From: Bifidobacterium sp. 7101
Lineage (GTDB): Bacteria; Actinomycetota; Actinomycetes; Actinomycetales; Bifidobacteriaceae
Direction of reading: 5' to 3'
DNA: 64,000 bases
Assembly (NCBI RefSeq): GCF_000499285.1
Contig: NZ_AWUN01000003.1
Span: 160,598 to 224,597, forward strand
Positions 1 through 8,789 of the stretch are shown here, piece after piece. The translations under genes and the position numbers were made by a program. Each line of letters starts with the position of its first letter. Positions within the stretch are counted from its first letter, which is position 1. The notes under the pieces were generated by a model. The model worked only from the letters and a program-made list of their open reading frames with translations, was not told the origin of the DNA and did no database searches.

Positions 1-162
1 TTCAACCGTGCAGGCCTCATGTCCTTCGTGGACTCCACCCTGAAGAAGCAGGGCAAGGTCTCCGACGGCGATTGCCTGGTGGTGCTCAGCAGCGCCCAGG
101 GCGAGTATGAGCCAGGAAACACCGACTGCATCTACGTGCACACGGTTGGCGCCAACGACTGA
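1..162 (+). CDS. pyk: Pyruvate kinase, C-terminal end (partial)
   Basis: Only the last 53 residues are in the window; the frame is open from base 1 to the TGA at 160-162. The fragment (FNRAGLMSFVDSTLKKQG ... GDCLVVLSSAQG ... DCIYVHTVG) has the alternating strand and glycine pattern of the C-terminal allosteric domain of pyruvate kinase, which ends in a GD-VVV-PG-T-IYVH type strand pair. Pyruvate kinase makes pyruvate and ATP from phosphoenolpyruvate at the end of glycolysis. The call rests on a short stretch, so confidence is moderate. It ends before a strong convergent hairpin. Confidence 0.65.
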   Translation, partial: FNRAGLMSFVDSTLKKQGKVSDGDCLVVLSSAQGEYEPGNTDCIYVHTVGAND

Positions 163-240
163 TTCTCCGGTCTCCCGCCTTGCTGTCGATTGAGTCAGTC
201 GGGCGGCTGGCCGTTAGATTGGCTCGGCACTAATACACAA

Positions 241-294
241 CGAACCGGTGGTCTTTCCCCCGCCTGCAAAGGTAGGGGAGAGGCCACCGGTTCG
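241..294. terminator. Bidirectional terminator hairpin
   Basis: An 11-bp perfect arm pair (CGAACCGGTGG at 241-251 and its complement at 284-294) continues inward with CTTTCCCC against GGGGAGAG. It lies between the convergent pyruvate kinase and Nudix genes and can serve both. Confidence 0.8.
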
Positions 295-313
295 CTATGT
301 GAGGGTTCCTGTC

Positions 314-907
314 TCAGTGCAGGTCGGACAGTCCAATCTTTGCCCGCAGGATGGCGATGGTGGTCTTGGCGTCCAGTATGGTCCCTGCAATCACCATGTC
401 ATAGGCCTCATCCACAGTGAAGAGCCGCACATTCTGGTGGGGGGTCTCTGGTGCCAGGCTGGCAGGCTGGACCGGGGTCAGGCCTTCGGCATAGAAGAGC
501 GTCGTGTGCTGCGTGGAGAAGCTGGGGGTGTTGATGAACCTTGCGAACTGGTTAAAGGAGGCAGCCTTGTATCCGGCCTCCTCGCGCAGTCGTCTGGTGG
601 CTACATCGATGGGGGCTTCTGTGTCGTTGAGCGGATGGCCGGCCGGCAGCTCAAGGGTCCAACGGTGGGTAGGCAGACGGTACTGCTCGACCAGGGGTAT
701 CCTTCCGTCGTCGGTGATGGCCAGGACGGCGATGGTATCCCCGTGCTTCTCACTGACGATGCTGCGATCGAAGGTCTGATTGTCGCTTGATTCAAAGGTG
801 ACCCTGTCGACGCTGAAGTAGTGGCTGTCCATAATTTGCTTGCGGGCCTTCTCCTGGACGGGGGAGGTGCGCCAAGGATCGAACCGTCGATAGATCTGAG
901 TGGTCAT
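314..907 (-). CDS. Nudix-family hydrolase with degenerate Nudix box
   Basis: About 197 residues, similar in layout to ADP-ribose/nucleoside-diphosphate-sugar pyrophosphatases (ELPAG followed by a Nudix helix and ...REEAGY). The box departs from the consensus G-x5-E-x7-RE-U-x-EE-x-G-U. There is one extra residue between the Gly and the first Glu (GHPLNDTE), and the RE pair reads RR (TRRLREEAGY), so one usual metal-binding Glu is missing. Catalysis may be weak or altered. Two ATGs are adjacent at 910 and 907; GAAGGAG is better spaced from the one at 907. It is a single gene, convergent with pyruvate kinase. Confidence 0.75.
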   Translation of the reverse strand: MTTQIYRRFDPWRTSPVQEKARKQIMDSHYFSVDRVTFESSDNQTFDRSIVSEKHGDTIAVLAITDDGRIPLVEQYRLPTHRWTLELPAGHPLNDTEAPIDVATRRLREEAGYKAASFNQFARFINTPSFSTQHTTLFYAEGLTPVQPASLAPETPHQNVRLFTVDEAYDMVIAGTILDAKTTIAILRAKIGLSDLH

Positions 908-983
908 CATGCTCTCCTTCGACTGCTGATGTGCCTGTATACATAACTGTCTTCATTCTAAGGCAGATTCAACACGAATAACC

Positions 984-1011
984 TTGCGTCGTCGCCAAAG
1001 TATGGTAGATT
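984..1011 (+). promoter_or_regulatory. Putative promoter of tRNA-Leu
   Basis: A -35-like TTGCGT (984-989) and a -10-like TAGATT (1006-1011) are separated by 16 bases and end 17 bases before the tRNA. Weak consensus match; inferred from position. Confidence 0.35.
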
Positions 1012-1028
1012 CTCTGTGGTAATGAAAA

Positions 1029-1102
1029 GCCCCCGTATCCCAATTGGTAGAGGAAACGGCCTCAAAATCCGTGCAGTGTGAGTTCGAGTCTCACCGGGGG
1101 CA
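1029..1102 (+). tRNA. tRNA-Leu (anticodon CAA)
   Basis: The cloverleaf is complete: acceptor GCCCCCG (1029-1035) pairs with CGGGGGC (1095-1101), and the T arm is GTGAG-TTCGAGT-CTCAC. The anticodon loop CTCAAAA places CAA at 1063-1065. The variable region is only five bases (GCAGT), unlike the long arm usual in leucine tRNAs. The last anticodon-stem pair is C1060 opposite T1068, a mismatch. CCA is not encoded. The leucine identity follows from the anticodon. Confidence 0.9.
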
Positions 1103-1151
1103 CGATAAAGCGAACCCCATCCGCCCCTCATCGATTTTCGGTGAAGATCGG

Positions 1152-1799
1152 ATGGACTTTCAGGAAACGAGGTTGAAAGTGGCTTCAGAGAGTAAGAACC
1201 GCAGCGATTCCCCCGAAGGGCGGACCGTGGTTGTGGCGGAGGATGAGGCTTTGATCAGGCTCGATACCGTTGAAGCTCTCGAGGATGCCGGCTATGACGT
1301 AGTCGGCCAGGCGGCCAGCGGCCAGGAGGCCATTGATCTGACTCGCGAGCTGAGGCCCGACGTAGTGGTTATGGATGTGAAGATGCCCGGCACTGACGGT
1401 ATCACCGCCGCCACTGAGATTGGCAAGGAGAACCTGGCCCCGGTGGTTATGCTGACGGCGTTCTCCCAGCAGAGCCTGGTCGAGAAGGCGGCTGATGCAG
1501 GAGCCATGGCTTACGTGGTCAAGCCCTTCGCTCCGGAAAAGCTGCTGCCGGCCCTTGAGGTGGCTATTTCCCGCTTTGACCAGATCAACGCCCTGAAGGA
1601 CGAGGTCACCGATATGAAGGCCCGTTTCGAGGCCCGCAAGCGGGTGGACCGGGCCAAGGGCCTGCTCATGGAGAGCATGGGGATGACCGAGTCCGAGGCC
1701 TTCCGTTGGATTCAGAAGACCTCCATGGACCGTAGGCTGACCATGCAGGAGGTGGCCGACGTGGTCATCAACAACGTGGCCAACCAGAACGACCGCTAG
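1152..1799 (+). CDS. ANTAR-domain response regulator (PdtaR-like)
   Basis: A 215-residue protein with a receiver domain (acidic pair E30-D31 in VVVAEDEAL, phospho-acceptor D75 in VVVMDVKMPG, T102, K114) followed by an ANTAR RNA-binding domain at about 130-205 (RVDRAKGLLMESMGMTESEA). ANTAR regulators act by antitermination or RNA binding after phosphorylation by a sensor kinase; none is adjacent. The frame is open back into tRNA-Leu, but that extension is not coding. ATG at 1152 is used here; a GTG at 1179 behind GAGG is a good alternative. It sits 7 bases before polA, so co-transcription is likely. Confidence 0.9.
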   Translation: MDFQETRLKVASESKNRSDSPEGRTVVVAEDEALIRLDTVEALEDAGYDVVGQAASGQEAIDLTRELRPDVVVMDVKMPGTDGITAATEIGKENLAPVVMLTAFSQQSLVEKAADAGAMAYVVKPFAPEKLLPALEVAISRFDQINALKDEVTDMKARFEARKRVDRAKGLLMESMGMTESEAFRWIQKTSMDRRLTMQEVADVVINNVANQNDR

Positions 1800-1806
1800 C
1801 CCTCCC

Positions 1807-4701
1807 ATGGAAGACCAGACGAAGAATCAGGACAAGGACGGCCGCACCCTGCTGGTCGTCGATGGACATTCGCTGGCCTTCCGGGCCTTCTATGCCCTTC
1901 CCGTCGAGAGTTTCACCACCTCGACAGGGCAGCCCACCAACGCGGTGTGGGGCTTTGCCACCATGCTGGCGGATGTCATGGCCAAGGAGAAGCCCACTCA
2001 TATGGGCGTGGCCTTTGACGTCAAGGGCGGCACCTTCCGCAATGCCATGCTGCCCCAGTACAAGGGTACCCGTGAGGCTGCTCCCAAGGAACTGCTGAGC
2101 CAGCTGCCCCTGATCCAGGACCTGCTCAAAGGTCTGGGCATCACCTATATCGAAAAGCCCGGTTACGAGGGCGACGACATCATCGGCACGCTGGCCACCA
2201 TGGGGGAGCAGGCCGGGTTCAAGACCCTGGTCCTGTCCGGGGACAGGGATGCCTTCCAGCTGGTGGATGACAACATCACCGTGCTCTACCCGGGTCACCA
2301 CTTCAAGAACCTCAAGCACATGACGCCTCAGGCCATCATGGATCGCTACAAGGTGACCCCGCAGCAGTACCCGGATCTGGCCGCCATGCGCGGCGAGGGA
2401 GCCGACAACATTCCTGGCGTACCGGGCGTGGGCGACGGTTACGCCGCCAAGTGGATCAACAAGTACGGATCGCTGGATTCCATTCTGGAGCACGCCGATG
2501 AGATAGGCGGCAAGAAGGGTCAGGCCCTGGCGGAGAACGCCGACCAGGTGCGGCTTAACCGAAAGGTCAACGCCCTGGTTCGCGACCTTGACCTGGGCGT
2601 GAAGGTGGAGGACCTGCGTTTCGGCACCATCCATACGGATCAGGTCCTGCCCATCTTCGAGCAGTTGCAGTTCGGTCCACAGACCCGAAAGAAGATCCTG
2701 CGCGGATTCAACACGGTTGCCGATTACGATTACTCTTCAGCCTCGGCACTGGTCGATGTCAGCAACAAGCAGGAGGAGTTCACACAGCCTGAGCGCGATA
2801 AGGCGGAGTCCGCCGACCAGCTGCGGGACTGGTGCGAGAAGCATCTGCCGGACAAGGCCCTTTGCCGACGGTCGGCTGACCATGTCAAGGCCATGGCCGA
2901 TTCCCTGGACAAAATCAAGGACATCGGCGATACCGACCAGAACGCCATGCGCTGCAGCGAGGCCATGAAGGCGCACTGGGTTCTCCATGCCATCGGCTGG
3001 GCCAAGCATGGCGACTACGGCCTGGAGGAGCTGGCCATTCTCTCCATGGACGGCCACGGTCTGGTCCTCATGGCGGAAGACATTGACGAAGACATGCGCG
3101 CGGCCATCCAGGAGCTGATTGACCAGCGGATCGGCACCTGTGTGGTCCATGGTTACAAGGAACATTTGCACTTTTTGGAGAGCCAGGGGTTGCACATGCC
3201 CCTGCCACTGTTCGACACCAATCTGGCAGGCTATCTGGCTGAGCCTGATTTCCATGCCGACAATCTGGAACAGGCCGTCGCCCATTTCCTGGCCATCCCC
3301 GTAGAGGAGGAGCCTGAGGCGACTCAGGGAGCTCTGGCCTTGGATGGGCGAGAGGATGAGGACGAACGTCGGCGGGGGACTCGGATTCTGCGCCAGGCGC
3401 AGTACGTCATGATGGTCTCCGAGCGCCTGCAGGAGCTGATGGACGAGCGTCACCAGTACGGCCTGCTGCGCACCATAGAGCTGCCCACCTCCGCAGTCCT
3501 GGCGCAGATGGAGACCGAGGGCGCCAAGGTGGACGATGCCCGTCTGAAAGAGATGCATGACCGGTTTGCCGCTGAGGCCCGTCAGGCTCAGGAAATCGCC
3601 TGGGATAAGGCTGGCAGCCGTGTCAACCTGCAGAGCCCCAAGCAGCTGAGCAAGGTGCTCTTCGATGACATGGGCCTGGTGCCCACCCACAGGACCAAGA
3701 CCGGATCCTATTCGACCAACGTCTCGGTCCTGCAGGACCTCTACATCAAATCGGTCAACAATGAGCGGGCCAACGATTTCCTGGGTGCGCTGCTCAAGCA
3801 CAGGGAGACCAACAAGCTCAAGCAGATTGTGCAGACCCTGCGCGAGGCGGTCAATCCCCGGGATGGGCGGCTGCATACCACCTACGAGCAGACCGTGGCC
3901 GCCACTGGTCGGCTGAGCTCGGTCGATCCCAACCTGCAGAACATTCCCAACAGGGATGCCCGGGGCCGCGAGATTCGTTCGGCCTTCATACCTGGTAGCG
4001 GGTACGAGGCGCTGCTCTCCTCGGACTACTCCCAGGTGGAGCTGCGGATCATGGCCCATCTTTCCGGGGATCAGGCCCTGATCGACGCCTTCAAGTCTGG
4101 CGCTGACTTCCATCGGTACGTGGCCAGCCTGGTCTATGACATCCCCATGGAGGAGGTCACCGGGGACCAGCGCTCCCATGTGAAGGCCATGAGCTACGGC
4201 TTGGCCTATGGGCTGAGCACCTATGGCCTGGCCCAGCAGCTCAAGATCAGCCCGGCAGCGGCCGACGTGCTGCGTGCCAAGTACTTTGCAACCTTCGGCA
4301 AGGTCCATGAGTACCTGGAGTCCCTGGTGGCCGATGCGCGGGAGAAGGGCTACACCGAGACCATGTTCGGCCGGCGACGCTACTTCCCCGGGCTGCGCTC
4401 CAAGCGTCGTCCCACTCGCGAAGCCGCCGAGAGGGCCGCATTGAATGCGCCCATCCAGGGCTCAGCTGCCGACATCATGAAGATCGCCATGATCAAGGCC
4501 AGCCGTGCATTGTCCGATCAGGGGCTGAAGAGCCGCATCTCCCTGCAGATCCACGATGAACTGCTGGTGGAGATCGCTCCAGGCGAGACCGACAAGGCAA
4601 CCAAGCTGGTCAAGGATTCCATGGAACATGCCGTTGAATTGGCGGTGCCCCTGGACGTGTCCACTGGCATCGGCCAGGACTGGGAGCTGGCTGCTCACTG
4701 A
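1807..4701 (+). CDS. polA: DNA polymerase I
   Basis: 964 residues. The N-terminal 5'-nuclease domain spans about 1-310 (DGHSLAFRAFYALP, GYEGDDIIGTLA, SGDRDAFQLV). A degenerate 3'-5' exonuclease-like domain follows at about 330-540, then the polymerase domain with motif A near 738 (SSDYSQVELRIMAHLSGD), motif B near 789 (RSHVKAMSYGLAYGLS) and motif C near 916 (QIHDELLVE). The DxE motif of proofreading enzymes is not visible, so this is probably a non-proofreading polymerase, as in many actinobacteria. Role: gap filling in repair and removal of Okazaki primers. Directly follows the ANTAR regulator. Confidence 0.98.
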   Translation: MEDQTKNQDKDGRTLLVVDGHSLAFRAFYALPVESFTTSTGQPTNAVWGFATMLADVMAKEKPTHMGVAFDVKGGTFRNAMLPQYKGTREAAPKELLSQLPLIQDLLKGLGITYIEKPGYEGDDIIGTLATMGEQAGFKTLVLSGDRDAFQLVDDNITVLYPGHHFKNLKHMTPQAIMDRYKVTPQQYPDLAAMRGEGADNIPGVPGVGDGYAAKWINKYGSLDSILEHADEIGGKKGQALAENADQVRLNRKVNALVRDLDLGVKVEDLRFGTIHTDQVLPIFEQLQFGPQTRKKILRGFNTVADYDYSSASALVDVSNKQEEFTQPERDKAESADQLRDWCEKHLPDKALCRRSADHVKAMADSLDKIKDIGDTDQNAMRCSEAMKAHWVLHAIGWAKHGDYGLEELAILSMDGHGLVLMAEDIDEDMRAAIQELIDQRIGTCVVHGYKEHLHFLESQGLHMPLPLFDTNLAGYLAEPDFHADNLEQAVAHFLAIPVEEEPEATQGALALDGREDEDERRRGTRILRQAQYVMMVSERLQELMDERHQYGLLRTIELPTSAVLAQMETEGAKVDDARLKEMHDRFAAEARQAQEIAWDKAGSRVNLQSPKQLSKVLFDDMGLVPTHRTKTGSYSTNVSVLQDLYIKSVNNERANDFLGALLKHRETNKLKQIVQTLREAVNPRDGRLHTTYEQTVAATGRLSSVDPNLQNIPNRDARGREIRSAFIPGSGYEALLSSDYSQVELRIMAHLSGDQALIDAFKSGADFHRYVASLVYDIPMEEVTGDQRSHVKAMSYGLAYGLSTYGLAQQLKISPAAADVLRAKYFATFGKVHEYLESLVADAREKGYTETMFGRRRYFPGLRSKRRPTREAAERAALNAPIQGSAADIMKIAMIKASRALSDQGLKSRISLQIHDELLVEIAPGETDKATKLVKDSMEHAVELAVPLDVSTGIGQDWELAAH

Positions 4702-4749
4702 CCTGACATGGGGTGGCCTGGGCCCAACAGAATCCGAGGAGGGATCGTC

Positions 4750-5667
4750 ATGCCTGATGAACAGGATGAGGTTCAGAGGCCTTCGGTGCCTTTGGGCCAG
4801 GTGGTGGATTTGCTGGAGGGGCTCTACCCCTTGGATTACGCAGAGGACTGGGACCATCCAGGGTTGGTGGCAGGAGATCCCTCCTGGCCAGTCAGACGGA
4901 TCTGGTGCGCCGTGGACCCTCGGCCCGATGTGGTACAGGAGGCTCTGAACCACAAAGCCGACCTGCTGATCACCCATCATCCGCTCTTCTTCAGGTCGGT
5001 CCACCAGGTCTCCGGACTGGACTTTAGAGGGGATATGATAACCAGGCTGATCGAGGGACACTGCGGCCTCTGGGTGGGGCACACCAATGCTGACGCTGCC
5101 TACCGCGGCGTGGCCCAGGCCGCAGCCGATGCCTTGGAACTGCAGGAGACACGACCGTTGGCCCCACAGCCGGTCTCAAAACGTGATCTGCACGCCGATC
5201 AGGGAATCCAGGTAGGCCTGGGCCGCTGGGGACGGCTTCCCAAGCCCACGCCATTTGAGGATTTGGTCCACACCGTGGCGGGCCTCCTGCCCAAGACTGC
5301 TCTGGGTGTTCAGGCGGTCGGACCGTCCAAGGCCATGGTTTCCACTGTTGCCCTGCTGCCCGGATCGGGGGACTCCGAGTTTGACCTGGTCCGGTCCACG
5401 GGGGCTGATGTCTACATCACCAGCGATCTGCGTCATCACCCTGCCACGGATGCCTACCAGCAAGCCCTCTATGAGGCCCGGATGGCCGGTCGGCCCAATC
5501 AGCCCAGGCCCATGCTGATCAACACACCGCATTCGGCCATCGAGGGCCTTTGGTTCCGATACGCCAAGGGAGACATTGCCAGGACCCTGGAGATGGCTAC
5601 CGGTGTCCGTCCACAGGTGGAGGTCTCACCCATCGTCACTGATCCCTGGACCATGGTGTTGCGCTAA
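4750..5667 (+). CDS. Nif3-like dinuclear metal-centre protein
   Basis: 305 residues starting at ATG 4750, which has GAGGAGGGA just upstream; the frame is open further 5' but without support. It shows the Nif3/YbgI (GTP cyclohydrolase 1 type 2) signatures: AEDWDHPGLVAGDP near the N terminus, the metal-binding DLLITHHPLFF, and VGHTNADAAYRGVAQA, with C-terminal STGADVYITSDLRHH. The family is conserved and binds two metals through His/Asp/Glu, but its physiological reaction is not settled. It lies between polA and a Nudix hydrolase, likely in one transcript. Confidence 0.88.
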   Translation: MPDEQDEVQRPSVPLGQVVDLLEGLYPLDYAEDWDHPGLVAGDPSWPVRRIWCAVDPRPDVVQEALNHKADLLITHHPLFFRSVHQVSGLDFRGDMITRLIEGHCGLWVGHTNADAAYRGVAQAAADALELQETRPLAPQPVSKRDLHADQGIQVGLGRWGRLPKPTPFEDLVHTVAGLLPKTALGVQAVGPSKAMVSTVALLPGSGDSEFDLVRSTGADVYITSDLRHHPATDAYQQALYEARMAGRPNQPRPMLINTPHSAIEGLWFRYAKGDIARTLEMATGVRPQVEVSPIVTDPWTMVLR

Positions 5668-5702
5668 CTGCCGAGGATAGACAACTGAGAAGGATTGATT
5701 TC

Positions 5703-6386
5703 ATGAGCGATGAAGCACAGGATCTGCAGGCACGATTGGCCGCAAGACTGGCCGGCCGAGATGGACAGGGACCCAAGGGCATCGATATGACCCGCGCTCC
5801 CGAGCTGATGGATGACAAGGAGGTCTTCCGCGGCCCGATATTCGTTATCGACCAGCAGCAGGTGGCCATGTTCCGGCGTGACGGTTCCAAGGAAACCATT
5901 GACAGGCAGCTTATACGCCACGCCCCCTGCGTGGTCATGCTGGTGCACGACTGCGTTGCCGATGCCTATCTGCTGACCCGGGAGTACCGGGTGGGTGCCC
6001 AGGGCTACGTCTTTGGCCTGCCTGCCGGCTTCATCGACCCGGGGGAGAGCCCGGTCAAGGCTGTTCTGCGCGAGCTGCGTGAGGAGACTGGTCTGGTGCC
6101 CGGGCCGGAGGGTGCTCGGGGCTCCGAAAGCCATCTGGACCCTGAGGACGGTTGGATTGATGCCGCTCCCGATGTCTACTCCTCCCTGGGCATGAGTGAC
6201 GAGCTCGGACACATTGCGGTCCTGCATCTGCGTCGCTGGCATCAGGGGCCCACCGACTTCGACCCTGGCGAGCATATCCAGTCGGCCTGGGTCTCCTGGC
6301 AGGAGCTTTGTGCAGCTGGAGTTGCCGATGCCAAGGCGGTGGTGGCCATCCAGCACGAAGCCATCCGTCGCCTGCAGAAGGATTAA
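5703..6386 (+). CDS. Nudix hydrolase, ADP-ribose pyrophosphatase type
   Basis: 227 residues with an intact Nudix box: GFIDPGE, then seven residues, then RELREETGL at about 105-128. The preceding EYRVGAQGYVFGLPAG is typical of ADP-ribose pyrophosphatases (NudF-like), which hydrolyse ADP-ribose to AMP and ribose-5-phosphate. An SD-like AGAAGGA precedes ATG 5703. It contrasts with the degenerate Nudix protein at 314-907. The substrate is inferred from family only. Confidence 0.88.
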   Translation: MSDEAQDLQARLAARLAGRDGQGPKGIDMTRAPELMDDKEVFRGPIFVIDQQQVAMFRRDGSKETIDRQLIRHAPCVVMLVHDCVADAYLLTREYRVGAQGYVFGLPAGFIDPGESPVKAVLRELREETGLVPGPEGARGSESHLDPEDGWIDAAPDVYSSLGMSDELGHIAVLHLRRWHQGPTDFDPGEHIQSAWVSWQELCAAGVADAKAVVAIQHEAIRRLQKD

Positions 6387-6424
6387 TGCCAAGTTGGCAA
6401 CTGATATGAATGGATAGACAAAAC

Positions 6425-6437
6425 ATACCAGTGGTAT
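6425..6437. promoter_or_regulatory. TetR operator, copy 1
   Basis: Perfect 13-bp palindrome ATACCA-G-TGGTAT. The right arm runs into TATGAT (6435-6440), a good -10 element, so a bound repressor would block the promoter of the TetR gene that starts 77 bases downstream. The same half-site recurs at 7316 and 39952. Confidence 0.75.
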
Positions 6438-6513
6438 GATAGACACTTGTCAGAAAAGATGGTCGGGCCAGGATGGTCAGACATTGATGCACTGACAAGG
6501 AGGGAGGCACGGC

Positions 6514-7227
6514 ATGGGCACGCCGAAGGACCCCGAAGGGCATCGCAATCAGATCCTTGATGTTGCCCAGCGGCTCTTCCTGGAAAAGGGCTACGACGGA
6601 ACCAGCATCCAGGACATCGTCGATGGCCTGGGCGGTATGACCAAGGGAGCGGTCTACTACCATTTCCCCTCGAAGACGGCCATTTTCCACGCGGTTACCG
6701 AACGTATGGCCTCGTCCTCATCCCAGGAAGACTGGCTGGGGGACTGGCCTGGCAAGACCGGGTTGGACAAGCTGCGTAACGAGTTGATCGCCTCCCTGTC
6801 GGCATACTCACGTCTCGATGTGACCTTCTCCGCCAGAACCCTGCTGAAGAGCCCCCGCATGGTAGGGGAGATGTACCTGAAATCCATGGACAGGATTGTG
6901 GATGTGATTACCCCCTACGTCCGCGAAGGCGTGGAGGATGGTTCCATCGCCCCCTGCAATCCCGAGGATCTGGCCCAGGTGCTCTATATCCTGCTCAACA
7001 TGTGGATAGGGATTCGATTCTCTACCATGACCCGGGACCAGGTGGTCTCCAAGTTCACCCTCTTGGCCGATATGCTCAAGGGGATAGGGGCGCCGGTCAT
7101 CGATGATCGGGTCATCCGCGCAGCCGTGCACCTGCATGCGCATCTGAAGAGCAATCCTCTGACTGCGGCAGGCGGGGAGTCCACGCAAGAGGAATCTGAC
7201 GTGAATCAGGATCAAGGGGTCTCTTAG
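6514..7227 (+). CDS. TetR-family transcriptional repressor
   Basis: 237 residues. The N-terminal helix-turn-helix covers about 12-60 (ILDVAQRLFLEKGYDGTS-IQDIVDGLGGMTKGAVYYHFPSK). The C-terminal ligand domain is unremarkable. An SD (GGAGGG) precedes ATG 6514. It probably represses itself and the exporter genes downstream, because matching operators lie before both. Its recognition helix (TKGAVYYHF) is nearly the same as that of the TetR at 39188-39874 (SKGAVYHHF). The ligand is unknown; drug or antimicrobial sensing is inferred from the exporter context. Confidence 0.92.
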   Translation: MGTPKDPEGHRNQILDVAQRLFLEKGYDGTSIQDIVDGLGGMTKGAVYYHFPSKTAIFHAVTERMASSSSQEDWLGDWPGKTGLDKLRNELIASLSAYSRLDVTFSARTLLKSPRMVGEMYLKSMDRIVDVITPYVREGVEDGSIAPCNPEDLAQVLYILLNMWIGIRFSTMTRDQVVSKFTLLADMLKGIGAPVIDDRVIRAAVHLHAHLKSNPLTAAGGESTQEESDVNQDQGVS

Positions 7228-7315
7228 AGCCGATGGATTTCTTAAGGCCCTGACGGCTATGGCCATTAGCAGGATTCGGGCACTCAACAAGTGAATGATT
7301 TTTGTTTCCATAAAC

Positions 7316-7328
7316 ATACCGATGGTAT
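7316..7328. promoter_or_regulatory. TetR operator, copy 2
   Basis: Palindrome ATACC-GAT-GGTAT, 16 bases before the ABC ATPase start at 7345. Same half-sites and spacing as the operator at 6425, so the two are likely bound by the same TetR. Confidence 0.72.
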
Positions 7329-7344
7329 TTTTGGAAGGAGTTTT

Positions 7345-8076
7345 ATGAAGGTGCTGGAGGCGGACGGTATCGTCCAAGTATTTGAAGGCAGGGAGGTGCT
7401 GGCTGGTCTGGACCTGACCCTGGGGCAGGGCGAGATTCTGGGCTTGCTGGGAGCCAACGGGGCTGGCAAGTCCACGCTGTTGAAGATTCTGACCGGAATG
7501 CAGAGACCTGTCAGTGGACGGGTCCGTTTCCTGGGGAAGCCTCTCAGCGAAGGCTATCCGGGCAGTTTGGCGAGGATGGGGGTGTCCATCAACGAACCTG
7601 TCTTCTATGAATCTCTGAATGCCAGGGAGAATCTGGAGATTGACCTTGCCTACCTGTCCCTGGCAAACGAGGAGCATAGGGCGGTCGAGTTCGCCGGGAT
7701 CAGCCAACTTTTGGAAAAGGCCGGATTGACAGCCGATTCTGCCACTGCTGTTGGCAGGTATTCCATGGGTATGAGGCAGAGGCTGGCCCTGGCCAGGTGC
7801 ATGGGACGTCATCCCGACCTTTATCTACTGGACGAGCCGCTCAACGGACTGGACCCGATAGCTGTCGGACAGTTGCGAGACAGCCTGCGAAATCTGGCTG
7901 CCCAGGGGAGTGCGATTCTCTTTTCCAGCCACATCCTCTCCGAGGTGTTGCACACTGCCGACCGTGTCATGGTCATATCGGGCGGCAGGGTGAGCCTGCG
8001 GGCCAGCGTACCGGAGCTCCTCAATAAGGGCCAGGAGGGTGCCGAGCAGACCCTGATCAAGGCTATGGAGGGCTGA
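7345..8076 (+). CDS. ABC transporter ATP-binding protein
   Basis: 243 residues from ATG 7345, which has a strong GGAAGGAG. Walker A GANGAGKST is at 36-44, the signature is degenerate (YSMGMRQRLALARC), and Walker B is LYLLDEPLNGLDP, followed by the H-loop SSHILSE. It resembles the bacitracin/lantibiotic-type exporter ATPases (BcrA-like). It pairs with the permease that starts two bases after its stop. Regulation by the upstream TetR is likely from the operator at 7316. Substrate unknown. Confidence 0.92.
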   Translation: MKVLEADGIVQVFEGREVLAGLDLTLGQGEILGLLGANGAGKSTLLKILTGMQRPVSGRVRFLGKPLSEGYPGSLARMGVSINEPVFYESLNARENLEIDLAYLSLANEEHRAVEFAGISQLLEKAGLTADSATAVGRYSMGMRQRLALARCMGRHPDLYLLDEPLNGLDPIAVGQLRDSLRNLAAQGSAILFSSHILSEVLHTADRVMVISGGRVSLRASVPELLNKGQEGAEQTLIKAMEG

Positions 8077-8077
8077 T

Positions 8078-8776
8078 ATGAAGACGTTGCTGAAATTGGA
8101 GCTGAAAAAGACAAGACTCTGGCCCTGCATCCTTGGAGGGCTGGCAGTGGTGGCCGCAGCCTTGGCCCTGGGAAGCATGTTCCTGGCCATTGGCCACACG
8201 ACGAGCGGTCGGTCTGACCCACGACTGTCCAGCCTGGCCTTCGTGCTGCAGATGGCCATGGTCATCCTTCTGGTGGGTTTCTCTTTGGTGGCCGCTGCCC
8301 TCTGCAATCTGGTCTTCATCGAGCCCTACACGGGTAGGAATCTGGCGCTCACCCTGTCGTGCCCTATCTCGCGGGACCGAATCCTGCTGGCCAAGCTGAT
8401 TTTCGTTGGTCTCTTCACAACCCTCTCCTACTTGGCGGGAACGGCCGTTACCCTGACCGTCTTGCTGCTTGTCGACCGCCTTGTGGGCTCTCTCGGGACG
8501 GATTCGTCGGGCAGTTTGCTCGTGCAGGTTCTCCTCATGATGGTTACCAGTCTTGCGGGACTGATAGGGCTTGTAGGCATCGCCCTTTCCCTGGGCTTCT
8601 GGAGGCGCTCGCTGCCTATCATGTTTGCAGTCCTGCTCCTACTGGACGCTGTGGTGGGCAATCTGCTCTCCCTCTCCCCGCTGCTGTCGGCGCTTGTGCT
8701 TCTGATCATCTTTCTGGCCTCTCTGCCGGCCTGGTGGCTGCTTCACCGGACTCTCATGAAGATCGAACTGCCCTGA
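8078..8776 (+). CDS. ABC-2 type permease
   Basis: 232 residues with about six hydrophobic segments (for example GGLAVVAAALALGSMFLA and LQMAMVILLVGFSLVAAALC) and no signal peptide. It follows the ATPase with a one-base gap, so the two form one exporter. The short cytoplasmic N terminus (MKTLLKLELKKTRLWP) is usual for ABC-2 permeases of the BcrB type. The membrane partner is clear from context; the substrate is not. Confidence 0.85.
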   Translation: MKTLLKLELKKTRLWPCILGGLAVVAAALALGSMFLAIGHTTSGRSDPRLSSLAFVLQMAMVILLVGFSLVAAALCNLVFIEPYTGRNLALTLSCPISRDRILLAKLIFVGLFTTLSYLAGTAVTLTVLLLVDRLVGSLGTDSSGSLLVQVLLMMVTSLAGLIGLVGIALSLGFWRRSLPIMFAVLLLLDAVVGNLLSLSPLLSALVLLIIFLASLPAWWLLHRTLMKIELP

Positions 8777-8789
8777 TCGGCGGCTGACC

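Noticed and set aside
1044..1151. N-terminal extension of the ANTAR regulator beginning with TTG.
   Set aside because: It starts inside tRNA-Leu and the encoded residues are translated tRNA sequence.
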